Assembly (NCBI RefSeq): GCF_918698005.1
Contig: NZ_CAKKLJ010000003.1
Span: 62,001 to 126,000 of the forward strand
Length of the DNA: 64,000 nt
Reading direction: 5' to 3'
From: Microbacterium sp. Bi121
GTDB lineage: Bacteria > Actinomycetota > Actinomycetes > Actinomycetales > Microbacteriaceae
Of the stretch, positions 42,771-51,076 are shown in pieces (the stretch's first letter is position 1; each line of letters begins with the position of its first letter). The notes below the pieces were generated by a model. That model was not told where the DNA came from. It ran no database searches and saw nothing but the letters and a program-made list of their open reading frames with translations. The position numbers were made by a program, and so were the translations under genes.

Positions 42771-43058
42771 ATGGCTGACAAGTCCATCACCAAGACCGAG
42801 CTCGTCGCGAGCATCGCTTCCGCCACCGGCCAGAGCCAGGCCACCGTCTCGGGCGTCCTCGACTCGCTCTTCGCGACGGTGTCCGACGCTGTTGCCAAGG
42901 GCAGCAAGGTCTCGATCCCGGGCTGGATCTCGTTCGAGCAGGTCGACACCGCTGCCCGCACCGGCCGCAACCCGCAGACCGGCGCCGAGATCAAGATCCC
43001 GGCCGGCAAGCGCGTCAAGGTGACCGCCGGCTCCAAGCTCAAGGCTGCCGTCAAGTAA
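42771..43058 (+). CDS. hup: HU-family nucleoid protein
   Basis: A 95-residue HU/IHF-type protein: KSITKTELVASIASATGQSQ, then VSIPGWISFEQVDTAARTGRNPQTG with the Pro of the DNA-intercalating beta arm, and IKIPAGKRVKV. It lacks the Lys/Ala-rich tail of mycobacterial HupB, so it is the short type. GGAGG is 5 nt before the ATG. The 180-bp leader is unusually AT-rich near 42640-42690 (GAGAAAAGCCCAAAACCC, TTGATACATTC) and contains the palindrome GGTCGATCGACC at 42700-42711, as expected of a strong promoter region. Confidence 0.95.
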   Translation: MADKSITKTELVASIASATGQSQATVSGVLDSLFATVSDAVAKGSKVSIPGWISFEQVDTAARTGRNPQTGAEIKIPAGKRVKVTAGSKLKAAVK

Positions 43059-43070
43059 GACTGCTTCCAT

Positions 43071-43106
43071 CCACGAAGGCCGTCCCGATCGGGGCGGCCT
43101 TCGTGG
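43071..43106 (+). terminator. Terminator of the HU gene
   Basis: CCACGAAGGCCG pairs with CGGCCTTCGTGG (12 bp), and CCC/GGG inside extends it around a GATC loop. It starts 12 nt after the stop. Confidence 0.9.
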
Positions 43107-43138
43107 TCTCCGCGGCGGCAAGGACACCCGCGCGAGCT

Positions 43139-43144
43139 TAGGCT
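43139..43144 (+). promoter_or_regulatory. -10 box for the CopD-CtaG gene (leaderless)
   Basis: TAGGCT, TGAGGA, then ATG. GAGGA is too close to the ATG to be a normal Shine-Dalgarno. Confidence 0.45.
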
Positions 43145-43150
43145 TGAGGA

Positions 43151-45145
43151 ATGAGTTCTCCCGGTGCCGTCTCCGTCTCGTCGTACCGCGGCGCCGGCAT
43201 CCTGATCCTCAGCGTGAGCACCGCGCTCGCGCTCGTCGTCGCACTCATCCTCGGCGGAGGAGCCGCCCCGCTCCTCGTGGGCGACCCCGGTGATGTCATC
43301 CGCTGGAGCCTCCCGATCGCCCGGACGGTGAACAATCTCAGCGCGGCGCTCATGATCGGTCCGATGGTGCTCGCCCTGTTCGCGCTGCGCGCGGGGGAGA
43401 AGCCGTTCGAGACGGCGATGGACACGGCATCCATCGGCGCAGCCGTCTTCACCGTCTCCTCCGCTGCCACCGGATTCCTGACGTTCCTCGCCGCGTTCAA
43501 CCCTCAGATCAGCCTGGAGCAGCAGTTCGGCGAGCAGCTCGGCCGATTCCTGCTCGCCCTCCCGCTCGGCCAGGCCTGGCTCATCACGACCATCATGGGC
43601 GCGCTCGTCACGATCCTCGCGTTCGCCTGGCGCACCTGGACCCCGACGCTGATCACCGCGGTCATCGCGCTCGCAGCGCTGGTCCCGATGGCGCAGCAGG
43701 GGCACTCCGGCGAACTGTCCGGGCACGTCATCGCCGTGAACTCGATCCTGCTGCACACCATCGGCGCTGCCGTCTGGCTCGGCGGGCTCATGCTCCTCGT
43801 CGTCCTGCGTCTCGCGAAGGGCGTCGATGCGAAGGATCTCGTGAGCCGCTACTCGAGCCTCGCGATCGTCGCGTTCTTCGTCGTGGCCGTCTCGGGTGTC
43901 GTGCGCTCGACGGTCGGCCTCGGCAGCTGGGACGCACTCTGGTCGCCGTACGGCCTCATCATCATCGCCAAGGCGGTTCTGCTGTGCGGGATGGGCCTGC
44001 TCGGGGCCTGGTACCGCACTCGGCTGATTCCACGTATGGACGGCGAACGCGCGTCGCGCTGGTTCTGGATGCTCGTGCTCGGTGAGGTCGCGCTCATGGG
44101 CCTGGCATCCGGTGCCGCCGCGGCCCTCGCGCGCACGCCCCCGCCCACAGGCGACACGGCCGCGGTCCGCCAGACGCCGGCCGAGATCCTCACGACCTCA
44201 CCGCTGCCGCCCGAGCTCACACTCGACAGATGGTTCACAGCGTGGGACTTCGACATCCTGTGGGCGCTGGCCGCCGCTCTCGGCGTGTTCTTCTACATCG
44301 CGGGCGTGTGGCGCCTGCATCGGCGGGGCGATCGCTGGCCGATCCACCGCACCGTGTTCTGGATGCTGGGCCTGGCTCTGCTGTTCTGGGTGACCTGCGG
44401 ACCGCTGAACCTGTACCAGGAGTACCTCTTCAGCGTCCACATGATGGGCCACATGGTGCTGTCGATGGCGATCCCGCTGCTGCTGGTGTCCGGCGCACCG
44501 ATCACGCTGGCTCTGCGCAGCATCCACAAGAGGGATGACGGGACCCGCGGCGGACGCGAATGGATCCTGTGGGCCGTGCATTCGCCGTTCTCCCGCGTCG
44601 TGACGCACCCGTTCGTGGCGGCGGGGATCTTCGTCGGCTCGCTCTGGGGCTTCTACTTCACCGATCTGGTCCGGTGGGCGATGTACGAGCACCTCGGCCA
44701 CGAGTGGATGATCATCCACTTCCTGATTTCCGGCTACCTGTTCGTCATGAGCCTCGTCGGCGTCGACCCGGTGCCGTATCGGCTGCCGTACCCCGGCCGC
44801 CTGATCACGCTGATCGCCGTCATGGCGATGCACGCCTTCTTCGGCATGGCGATCATGATGCAGGAGGGGCTCATGGTCGCCGAGTGGTTCGGCGCGATGG
44901 GGCGCACCTGGGGACCCACCCCCATGGAGGATCAGTACATCGGCGGCGGCATCGCCTGGTCGGTGGGAGAGATCCCCACACTGATCCTCGCGATCACCGT
45001 GGCGATCCAGTGGAGCCGTGACGACACCAAGGTGCAGCGTCGTACGGACCGGAACGCCGATCGCACGGGTGATGCCGAGCTCGAGGAGTACAACGCGAAG
45101 CTCGCGGCGCTCGCCGCGAAGGACGAGCGCGAAGCGGCCCGCTGA
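43151..45145 (+). CDS. CopD-CtaG (Caa3) fusion membrane protein
   Basis: A 664-residue polytopic protein. The N-terminal half is CopD-like (about 1-330, with GHVIAVNSILLHTIGAAVWLGGL histidines). The C-terminal half is a caa3_CtaG domain (about 370-620: HMMGHMVLSMAIPLLLVSGAPITL, EHLGHEWMIIHFLISGYLFVM, VMAMHAFFGMAIM). Such fusions are found in actinobacteria; CtaG acts in copper insertion into cytochrome oxidase and CopD in copper transport. The protein therefore probably delivers copper to oxidase at the membrane. The C-terminal tail is charged and helical. It converges to within 1 bp on the next gene. Confidence 0.92.
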   Translation: MSSPGAVSVSSYRGAGILILSVSTALALVVALILGGGAAPLLVGDPGDVIRWSLPIARTVNNLSAALMIGPMVLALFALRAGEKPFETAMDTASIGAAVFTVSSAATGFLTFLAAFNPQISLEQQFGEQLGRFLLALPLGQAWLITTIMGALVTILAFAWRTWTPTLITAVIALAALVPMAQQGHSGELSGHVIAVNSILLHTIGAAVWLGGLMLLVVLRLAKGVDAKDLVSRYSSLAIVAFFVVAVSGVVRSTVGLGSWDALWSPYGLIIIAKAVLLCGMGLLGAWYRTRLIPRMDGERASRWFWMLVLGEVALMGLASGAAAALARTPPPTGDTAAVRQTPAEILTTSPLPPELTLDRWFTAWDFDILWALAAALGVFFYIAGVWRLHRRGDRWPIHRTVFWMLGLALLFWVTCGPLNLYQEYLFSVHMMGHMVLSMAIPLLLVSGAPITLALRSIHKRDDGTRGGREWILWAVHSPFSRVVTHPFVAAGIFVGSLWGFYFTDLVRWAMYEHLGHEWMIIHFLISGYLFVMSLVGVDPVPYRLPYPGRLITLIAVMAMHAFFGMAIMMQEGLMVAEWFGAMGRTWGPTPMEDQYIGGGIAWSVGEIPTLILAITVAIQWSRDDTKVQRRTDRNADRTGDAELEEYNAKLAALAAKDEREAAR

Positions 45146-45146
45146 C

Positions 45147-46205
45147 TCAGCTGCCGCCCGGATTGCCGACGCGGATCGATGCCGAGCCGTCCGACAGAAT
45201 CGTGATCGTGCCGTCCACCCGGAACGGCACATCCTCGGAGACGTGCTCGACCGATCCGTCGTACAGCGATCGGATGTCGACCTCGATGTGCGCCACGGCA
45301 TCCGCGGGCGGGATCATCCAGTGTCCGCCATCCGGCTCGACGGTCACGGTCGGCTGCGTCGTGATCGACCACACCGGCGGCGCGACGATGCGATTCTGCA
45401 CCTCGAGGCCGAACGGGCACGCGGTGGGCTGCAGCACCTCCTGCGTCGTGCACTCGTCGAGGAACTCCTCGACCCGGTCCTGAACGACCCCGACGAACTC
45501 GTCCGTCGGCTCGGTCTGCAGCTCGACGGGGGTCTGAGTGAGCGGGGAGTCGGCGAGGAAGCTCACGCCCGGCGACGTCGCGATCGCGGTGTCGACGGTG
45601 ACCGAGTACAGCCCCGGTGTGAACACGAGCAGCGGCAACGGATCTGTCGGCGCAGCATCTGCACCCGCCGCCGAGATCTGGTTGCGGTCGACTTCGAAGC
45701 CGTTGACGGCGAAGTGGTCGGCGCCGAGCACGGTGAGTGCGACGGCGGCGAGCGGAGACTGCGTGAATCGCCAGTTCGGGGTGACGCCCGCCCAGCCGTC
45801 CTGCTCGACCTGGAACGTCGACGATCCGGCGTGGCCGCCGGCGACGTACTCGACCGTCACCGAGGTGACGCCGTCGTCCGTCTTCTCGCCGACGACCTCG
45901 ACGTCGCTGAGCGGCGCGAGAGCGGCCTTTCGCAGCATCGCCTCGGATGCTGCTGGGTCGATGCCCGAACGCTCGAGGACCTCCCTGTCGATCGAGACCC
46001 CAGGGATGTGCAGCGCATCGGCGGCGTGGCCGGTGGCGAGCAGGTCGATGTAACGCGTGACGAACGCCGATGGGCCGTAGAACTGCTTGTACAGCACCAG
46101 GGCGCCGGCGCCGAGAGCGGCGAGCAGCAGCACTCCGACCACGGCGAGAGCGGTGAGATCGAACCACAATCGACGGCGCGCGGGCGTCGTCGAGGGCTGA
46201 TCCAT
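45147..46205 (-). CDS. Membrane-anchored protein of unknown function, DUF-like repeats
   Basis: A 352-residue protein with one N-terminal membrane segment (about 16-38) and an extracytoplasmic region made of two similar beta-rich modules (TSVTVEYVAGGHAGSSTFQVEQDGWAGVTPNWRFTQSP and THWMIPP/DVRSLYDGSVEHVSEDVPFRVDG-type). Both contain a Trp that resembles TnpX-like or MucBP-type modules only loosely. Start ATG 46205 has a -10 box seven bases upstream. I do not recognise the function; the topology suggests a cell-envelope role. Confidence 0.7.
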   Translation of the reverse strand: MDQPSTTPARRRLWFDLTALAVVGVLLLAALGAGALVLYKQFYGPSAFVTRYIDLLATGHAADALHIPGVSIDREVLERSGIDPAASEAMLRKAALAPLSDVEVVGEKTDDGVTSVTVEYVAGGHAGSSTFQVEQDGWAGVTPNWRFTQSPLAAVALTVLGADHFAVNGFEVDRNQISAAGADAAPTDPLPLLVFTPGLYSVTVDTAIATSPGVSFLADSPLTQTPVELQTEPTDEFVGVVQDRVEEFLDECTTQEVLQPTACPFGLEVQNRIVAPPVWSITTQPTVTVEPDGGHWMIPPADAVAHIEVDIRSLYDGSVEHVSEDVPFRVDGTITILSDGSASIRVGNPGGS

Positions 46206-46212
46206 GGCGCCA

Positions 46213-46218
46213 AGTCTA
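46213..46218 (-). promoter_or_regulatory. -10 box for the 45147-46205 gene (leaderless)
   Basis: Minus-strand TAGACT, seven bases, then ATG; no Shine-Dalgarno. Confidence 0.5.
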
Positions 46219-46264
46219 GAAGGACGGGCCTGTGACAGTGCCGAGCGTGTGACGGTGAGCGACG

Positions 46265-46270
46265 TACGAT
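46265..46270 (+). promoter_or_regulatory. -10 box for the helicase gene (leaderless)
   Basis: TACGAT, seven bases, then GTG 46278. The in-frame ATG at 46269 lies inside this box, so GTG is the better start. Confidence 0.5.
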
Positions 46271-46277
46271 GAGAGTC

Positions 46278-47669
46278 GTGTCTTTCCCCGCCCTCTCCGA
46301 CGAGCAGCAGGAGCTGTTCCGGCTCATCGAGGACACCAGAGAGCACGTGTTCATCACCGGCCGCGCCGGCACGGGCAAGTCGACGCTGCTGCAGTACTTC
46401 GCCTGGAACACGCAGAAGCAGATCGCGATCTGCGCCCCCACCGGTGTCGCGGCGCTGAACGTCGAGGGCCAGACGATCCACTCGCTGTTCCGGCTGCCGA
46501 TCGGACTCATCGCCGAGAGCGAGATCGAGCAGAACGACGCCACCCGTCGCATCCTGAACGCCATAGACACCCTCGTGATCGACGAGGTGTCGATGGTCAA
46601 CGCCGATCTCATGGACGGCATGGACCGGGCTCTGCGTCAGGCACGAGGCCGTCGCGCCGAGCCGTTCGGCGGCGTCCAGGTCGTCATGTTCGGCGACCCG
46701 TACCAGCTCGCCCCTGTGCCACCGCGCGGCGACGAGCTGCGCTACGTGCAGGACCACTACCGCTCGTTCTGGTTCTTCGACGCCAAGGTGTGGGCCGGCG
46801 CGACCATGGGCGAGGCAGACGGCCTGATCGATCTCGGCAGGCACGGAGCGCCCCTGCACGTGCGCGAGCTCGTGCAGATCCATCGGCAGTCCGATGACGG
46901 GTTCAAGGCCATGCTGAACGCCGTGCGCTACGGACGGGTGACCGCAGAGATCGCCGAGGTGCTCAACGCGCAGGGGACCAGGACGCCCCCTGACCCGGAG
47001 CCGGGCGAGATCCCGATGATCACGCTCGCCACGCGCAACGACATCGTCAACAACATCAACCGCCGGCACCTGGCTGCGCTCGCCGGCAAGGAGCAGACAG
47101 CGCGTGCCGAGATCAACGGTGACTTCGGACGCGGGGACGGCAACTACCCGGCGGATGCCGAGCTGAAGCTCAAGGTCGGCGCGCAGGTGATGTTCCTCCG
47201 CAACGACGTGTCGATGACGGGCGAACCGCCGCGATGGGTGAACGGCACGATCGGCACCGTCAAGCGCATCCTCGGCGGCTCGGTGCGCGTCGAGATCGAC
47301 GGCGAGGACGTCGATGTGGAGCCTGCGGTCTGGGAGCGGTTCCGCTACTCGTACGACGCGAACTCGAAGACCCTGAGCCGCGACGTGATCGCCGAGTTCA
47401 TGCAGTTCCCGCTGCGGCTCGCGTGGGCCGTGACGATTCACAAGTCGCAGGGCAAGACGTACGACCGCGCGATCATCGACCTCGGTGGCGGGGCGTTCGC
47501 GCCGGGCCAGACGTACGTCGCGCTGTCCCGCCTCACCTCGCTCGACGGCCTGTACCTGTCGCGACCGCTGCGGCCGAGCGACATCCGGGTCGATCAGGAC
47601 GTGCGCCGGTTCATGCGCGAGGCATGGGAGGCGCGGCAGGGATCGACGCCCGAAGTCGCCGGGTCCTGA
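46278..47669 (+). CDS. PIF1-like AAA helicase
   Basis: A 463-residue SF1 helicase of the PIF1/RecD2 group: Walker A GRAGTGKST (28-36), CAPTGVAALNVEGQTIHSLF, Walker B VIDEVSM (D102, E103), the GDPYQLAPV block, VQIHRQSDDGF, and near the end LRLAWAVTIHKSQGKTYDRAI with QTYVALSRLTSLDGLYL. All motifs are intact. It should unwind DNA 5'-3'. Start GTG 46278 is favoured over ATG 46269. The divergent promoter with the 45147 gene occupies only about 70 bp. Confidence 0.9.
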   Translation: MSFPALSDEQQELFRLIEDTREHVFITGRAGTGKSTLLQYFAWNTQKQIAICAPTGVAALNVEGQTIHSLFRLPIGLIAESEIEQNDATRRILNAIDTLVIDEVSMVNADLMDGMDRALRQARGRRAEPFGGVQVVMFGDPYQLAPVPPRGDELRYVQDHYRSFWFFDAKVWAGATMGEADGLIDLGRHGAPLHVRELVQIHRQSDDGFKAMLNAVRYGRVTAEIAEVLNAQGTRTPPDPEPGEIPMITLATRNDIVNNINRRHLAALAGKEQTARAEINGDFGRGDGNYPADAELKLKVGAQVMFLRNDVSMTGEPPRWVNGTIGTVKRILGGSVRVEIDGEDVDVEPAVWERFRYSYDANSKTLSRDVIAEFMQFPLRLAWAVTIHKSQGKTYDRAIIDLGGGAFAPGQTYVALSRLTSLDGLYLSRPLRPSDIRVDQDVRRFMREAWEARQGSTPEVAGS

Positions 47670-47679
47670 AAGCCGCGAG

Positions 47680-48327
47680 TCAGGCGGCGACGCGCGCCCG
47701 GTCGAGGTCTTCGAACAGCTCGGTGTTGAACCGGTACGCCAGAAGCACCTCGTCGATCACGCGCTCGCGCTCGGCCTCATCCCAGGGCGCGGCATCCAGC
47801 TGCTCGCGGTACACGTCCTTGAACGCATTCGGGTCGGCGATGTCGTCGAACAGGTAGAAGCCGACGCCGTTCGTCTCGAAGCCGAAGCGGCGTTGCATCA
47901 CACGGCCGATGAAGATGCCGCCGGACAGGTCGCCGAGGTAGCGGGTGTAGTGGTGGGCGACGAAGCCGCCCGCCCAGGTGGCGCCGACCTCGTTGATCCG
48001 GGCGACGTAGCGCTCGGTCGTCGGCAGCGGACGGATGATCTCGCGCCAGGAGTCGCCGAGAAGGAACTCGAGGTCGGCTTCGAGCGCGGGCAGCCTCGTC
48101 AGCTTGTCGCTGATGAACACGGATGCCACCGGGTCGCGGCGCATCCGCTCGCCCGCGGATTCGAGCGCCTCGTAGATGAAGTAGTGCTGCGAGACGAGCG
48201 CGATGTAGTCCTCGCGCGAGCCCTCGCCCTTCAGCAGATCGGCCATGAACCCGGCGTGCTCGCTGCGGGAGTGAGAGCTGGAGGAGCGCTCGCGCAGGGC
48301 CGCGGAGAAGGAGATGAGTTCAGCCAT
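47680..48327 (-). CDS. Biliverdin-producing heme oxygenase
   Basis: A 215-residue heme oxygenase like HmuO. H19 in SSSSHSRSEHAGFMADLL is the proximal ligand, and YTRYLGDLSGGIFIGRVMQRRFG is the distal helix with the Gly-rich kink. It opens heme to biliverdin, CO and iron in the cytosol. The promoter carries a DtxR/IdeR-type box, so it should be induced by iron limitation. It follows a DUF2470 gene on the same strand, whose family is tied to heme use. Confidence 0.95.
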   Translation of the reverse strand: MAELISFSAALRERSSSSHSRSEHAGFMADLLKGEGSREDYIALVSQHYFIYEALESAGERMRRDPVASVFISDKLTRLPALEADLEFLLGDSWREIIRPLPTTERYVARINEVGATWAGGFVAHHYTRYLGDLSGGIFIGRVMQRRFGFETNGVGFYLFDDIADPNAFKDVYREQLDAAPWDEAERERVIDEVLLAYRFNTELFEDLDRARVAA

Positions 48328-48333
48328 GGCACC

Positions 48334-48356
48334 AGTGTAAGGGCAACCTAACCTTA
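48334..48356 (-). promoter_or_regulatory. Iron-box (DtxR/IdeR type) and -10 of the heme oxygenase gene
   Basis: The minus-strand -10 is TACACT (48334-48339), six bases before the ATG, implying a leaderless mRNA. Overlapping it, TAAGGTTAGGTTGCCCTTA (48338-48356) resembles the 19-bp DtxR consensus TTAGGTTAGCCTAACCTAA, with TAAGG/CCTTA ends. Confidence 0.7.
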
Positions 48357-48425
48357 ACCGGAACCGCGGATTTCCGGGCTCGGTTCAAGCGCCTGAGCGC
48401 GGTCACGCTCAGGGATGGTCCACGA

Positions 48426-48740
48426 TCAGGCGTGTGGGCGGGGTTCGATGCCGAGCTTCTCGCAAGCCGCGTCGTACAGCGCGACGACTTCGCGGCGCAC
48501 TGCTGGGCGCTCGTCGATCGATCCGCCTGGCCACGGCACGCGCAATTCCTCGGGGATCCCGGCGCGGGTGATCTGCCACACGCCGCCGTCCCCGTCGAGA
48601 TCGGTCATGACGGCATCCGTGATCGGCAGATCGGATGCCGTTGCGAACGCACGCGCGATGAGGAGGTTGTCATCGGTGTGGTCGCCGTTCATGTGGCGGA
48701 GGATGGCCGCGACCACGTCGGCGTCGAAGATGTGGGGCAT
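48426..48740 (-). CDS. DUF2470-domain protein
   Basis: A 104-residue protein. ADVVAAILRHMNGDHTDDNLLIARAF is the DUF2470 signature; the same domain forms the C-terminus of HugZ-type heme oxygenases. Here it is free-standing and next to a separate heme oxygenase, so it probably helps heme-iron use or binding. ATG 48740 lies seven bases after a -10 box; an in-frame ATG two codons upstream is the alternative. A 98-bp gap precedes the heme oxygenase gene. Confidence 0.85.
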   Translation of the reverse strand: MPHIFDADVVAAILRHMNGDHTDDNLLIARAFATASDLPITDAVMTDLDGDGGVWQITRAGIPEELRVPWPGGSIDERPAVRREVVALYDAACEKLGIEPRPHA

Positions 48741-48747
48741 GGTCATT

Positions 48748-48753
48748 ACTGTA
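48748..48753 (-). promoter_or_regulatory. -10 box for the DUF2470 gene (leaderless)
   Basis: Minus-strand TACAGT, seven bases, then ATG 48740. Confidence 0.45.
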
Positions 48754-48803
48754 TGTCTCCCGCAAGCGGGGCGCAGCGCGCCGGACTTCTCGGCACCGCA
48801 CCT

Positions 48804-48809
48804 TAGACT
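48804..48809 (+). promoter_or_regulatory. Putative -10 box for the lipoprotein hydrolase gene
   Basis: TAGACT would give a leader of about 23 nt with a GGGGAG ribosome-binding site before ATG 48839. Confidence 0.4.
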
Positions 48810-48838
48810 CGGTGGATAGATCATCGGGGAGACTCTTC

Positions 48839-50122
48839 ATGCACCTTCGCCCGTCGCGCCGTATGCGCGCCGTCGCCGCCGGCGCCGTCGCGCTCGCGCT
48901 CGTTCTGACCGGATGCACGTCGGAGGAGACTTTCTCCTACACTCCTCCGGCTCAGGTGGATCAGCCGCTGCCCGACGACACGTCTGCTCAGTTGCAGGCC
49001 GCCGTCGAGAACGCGATGCAAAAGGTCGGCGCGACCGGCGCCATCGTCGGCGTGTGGGTGCCGTGGAGCGGAACCTGGGTCACTGGTCTGGGAACGCAGT
49101 CCGTCGAGAACACGACGCCGGTGACGAAGGACATGTCCTTCCGGATCGCGAACACGACGCGCATCATGACGTGCGAGGTGCTGTACGCGCTCGCCGACGA
49201 GGGCACCGTCGAACTCGACGCCGCCGTGCCCGAGTACGTCTCGGGTGTCGCCGACCTCACGGACGTCACCCTGCTCGATCTGTGCAACGGCACGAGCGGC
49301 ATCGGATCATCCGAGGCAGCCGTCCGCGGGATGTGGCAGAACACCCCTGAGCGCGTGTGGGCGCCTCTGGAGCTCGCGGCCTACGGCCTCGGCGCCGGCC
49401 TCACCGAGCCGCACACGACCTACCGCGATTCCGACGCCGGATACCTGCTTCTGGGGCAGGCGCTCGAGCGCGCCTCCGGCATGACGGCATCCGAGCTCAT
49501 CGCCAAGTACGTCGCGCACCCGCTTCAACTGGAGCACACGTCGTTGCCGGCTCCGGCCCCCGCGACGCCGGGTGACGACCCACTGAGCGGTAACTATCTC
49601 AACGCGGTCGAAGGCGGTGGCTACGACTGCACCGCCCCTGTGGACATCACGAAGGTGTCGTCGAGCACCGGCTTCACCAATTCCGGCGCCGTGTCGACGA
49701 TCGGCGATCTCGGCCGCTTCATCCAGGCCGCCGCACGCGAGGGACTGCGTGAGGGCGCTGAGCCGAGCCAGTTCGCGAAGCCCCTGCCGGTCTCGGCCAA
49801 GGCCGACTCGTGGTACCAGGTCACCGGCGGCGCGTACATGGTCGGTCCGCTGATCGGTCAACACGGGTGGACGCCCGGCTACGCCTCGGCCGCCTACGCC
49901 GATCCGGAGACCGGGTTCACCGTCGCGGTCGTCCTGAACAACTCGGCCTCGGGGGGCAGTGTGGCTGCGTACCTCGCCTGGGAACTCGCTGCCATCGCCT
50001 CCAAGGCGCCAGCGGCAGAGGGTCAGACGGCACCCGAGTTCGGGCTCCCGTTCACCGCCGACAAGTACCACGCGGTCATCTCCGACCTCAACGTCTGCGC
50101 CACGCCGCCCGCCGCCGGCTGA
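48839..50122 (+). CDS. Beta-lactamase-fold lipoprotein with degenerate active site
   Basis: A 427-residue class C beta-lactamase/PBP-like lipoprotein (signal peptide, lipobox LTGC, Cys26). The SxxK motif region, normally FRIGSVTKTFT, reads FRIANTTRIMT, so Asn105 and Arg108 replace the nucleophile Ser and the general-base Lys. The second motif is DSD in YRDSDAGYLLLG rather than YSN. The third (HGWTPGY) keeps the shape of the H/K-[T/S]-G segment. The fold is kept but ordinary acyl-serine catalysis is unlikely. It may bind rather than cleave peptidoglycan or esters. Confidence 0.85.
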   Translation: MHLRPSRRMRAVAAGAVALALVLTGCTSEETFSYTPPAQVDQPLPDDTSAQLQAAVENAMQKVGATGAIVGVWVPWSGTWVTGLGTQSVENTTPVTKDMSFRIANTTRIMTCEVLYALADEGTVELDAAVPEYVSGVADLTDVTLLDLCNGTSGIGSSEAAVRGMWQNTPERVWAPLELAAYGLGAGLTEPHTTYRDSDAGYLLLGQALERASGMTASELIAKYVAHPLQLEHTSLPAPAPATPGDDPLSGNYLNAVEGGGYDCTAPVDITKVSSSTGFTNSGAVSTIGDLGRFIQAAAREGLREGAEPSQFAKPLPVSAKADSWYQVTGGAYMVGPLIGQHGWTPGYASAAYADPETGFTVAVVLNNSASGGSVAAYLAWELAAIASKAPAAEGQTAPEFGLPFTADKYHAVISDLNVCATPPAAG

Positions 50123-50140
50123 GCCCGAGGCACTCGCCTC

Positions 50141-50146
50141 TACTCT
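50141..50146 (+). promoter_or_regulatory. -10 box for the TspO-like gene (leaderless)
   Basis: TACTCT, GGGGGC, then ATG. Confidence 0.45.
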
Positions 50147-50152
50147 GGGGGC

Positions 50153-51076
50153 ATGTCCCAGACAGAGAAGTCTGATCGCGTTCGTCGGATCGTCGTCGCG
50201 CTGACGATCGCCGGGTCCATCGTGGCTGCGCTGGCGGGCTCAGGACTGTTCGGCGGGGCGAGCATCGCGGATGCCGCAGGCGGCGCCTTCGCGGCGGACG
50301 CCACGGTGCTGGCACCCGCCGGGTTCGCCTTCTCGGTCTGGTCGGTCATCTACCTGGGCCTCGTCGCGTACGCGATCTGGCAGTTGGTACCCGCGCAGGC
50401 TGCGAAGCCGCGCCACCGCGCGGTCGGCTACGGCATCGCGGCATCCGCTCTTCTGAACGCCGTCTGGATCGTGTGCGTGCTGGCCTGGCGCATCGCGGAG
50501 TCGTTCGTGATCATCGTGGTCCTTCTCGGGGTGCTGCTGATGACGTTCGTGCGGGCATGTAGACGGGACGGGCGTCGCACGGTGGCCGAGATCGTGCTCA
50601 TCGACGGCGTCATCGGGCTGTATCTGGGCTGGGTGACCGTGGCAGCGGCGGCGAATCTCGCCGCGTGGCTGGCGGATGTCGGCATCGAGTCCTGGGCGCA
50701 GGCTCCAGGCGTCCCAGGGACGATCACGCTGATCGTCGCCGGACTCATCGCCCTGTTCACCGCCTGGCGCGGCGGTCGGTGGGCACCCGCCATCGCGACC
50801 TCATGGGGACTCGTGTGGATCGCCGTCGGTCGTTGGGCCGGGGAGCCTGCGGCTCCGGTCGTGGCATCCACCGCGATCGTGCTGGCGGTGCTCGTGCTGC
50901 TGGCGACCGCATGGAGATTCCGGGCTCGCACGCGTGTTCGCGATAGTCAAGCCCCTGCATCCGACGGATCGGCGCCGGTACCGTCGCGGCCAGGAGGTCA
51001 TCATGGCAACGACCAAGAACACGCGTACGGCCCGCGGAGGCACGGGGGAGAAGAGCACACGACGGCAGAACGCTGA
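50153..51076 (+). CDS. TspO/MBR-like tryptophan-rich membrane protein
   Basis: A 307-residue protein with about eight hydrophobic segments, Trp-rich (FAFSVWSVIYLGLVAYAIWQL, LNAVWIVCVLAWRI, LGWVTVAAAANLAAWL), resembling TspO/MBR-type tryptophan-rich sensory proteins in an extended form. The C-terminal 45 residues are charged and low in complexity; the last 74 bases overlap the start of dps, so that tail is read from dps DNA and may be an artefact of a lost stop. TspO proteins bind porphyrins and stress ligands. The next gene, dps, is also a stress gene. Confidence 0.75.
   Translation: MSQTEKSDRVRRIVVALTIAGSIVAALAGSGLFGGASIADAAGGAFAADATVLAPAGFAFSVWSVIYLGLVAYAIWQLVPAQAAKPRHRAVGYGIAASALLNAVWIVCVLAWRIAESFVIIVVLLGVLLMTFVRACRRDGRRTVAEIVLIDGVIGLYLGWVTVAAAANLAAWLADVGIESWAQAPGVPGTITLIVAGLIALFTAWRGGRWAPAIATSWGLVWIAVGRWAGEPAAPVVASTAIVLAVLVLLATAWRFRARTRVRDSQAPASDGSAPVPSRPGGHHGNDQEHAYGPRRHGGEEHTTAER

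Noticed and set aside
46206..47441. A long upstream extension of the 45147-46205 gene through the helicase region
   Set aside because: The extension is antisense to an intact PIF1-like helicase; a -10 box and ATG at 46205 explain the real start.
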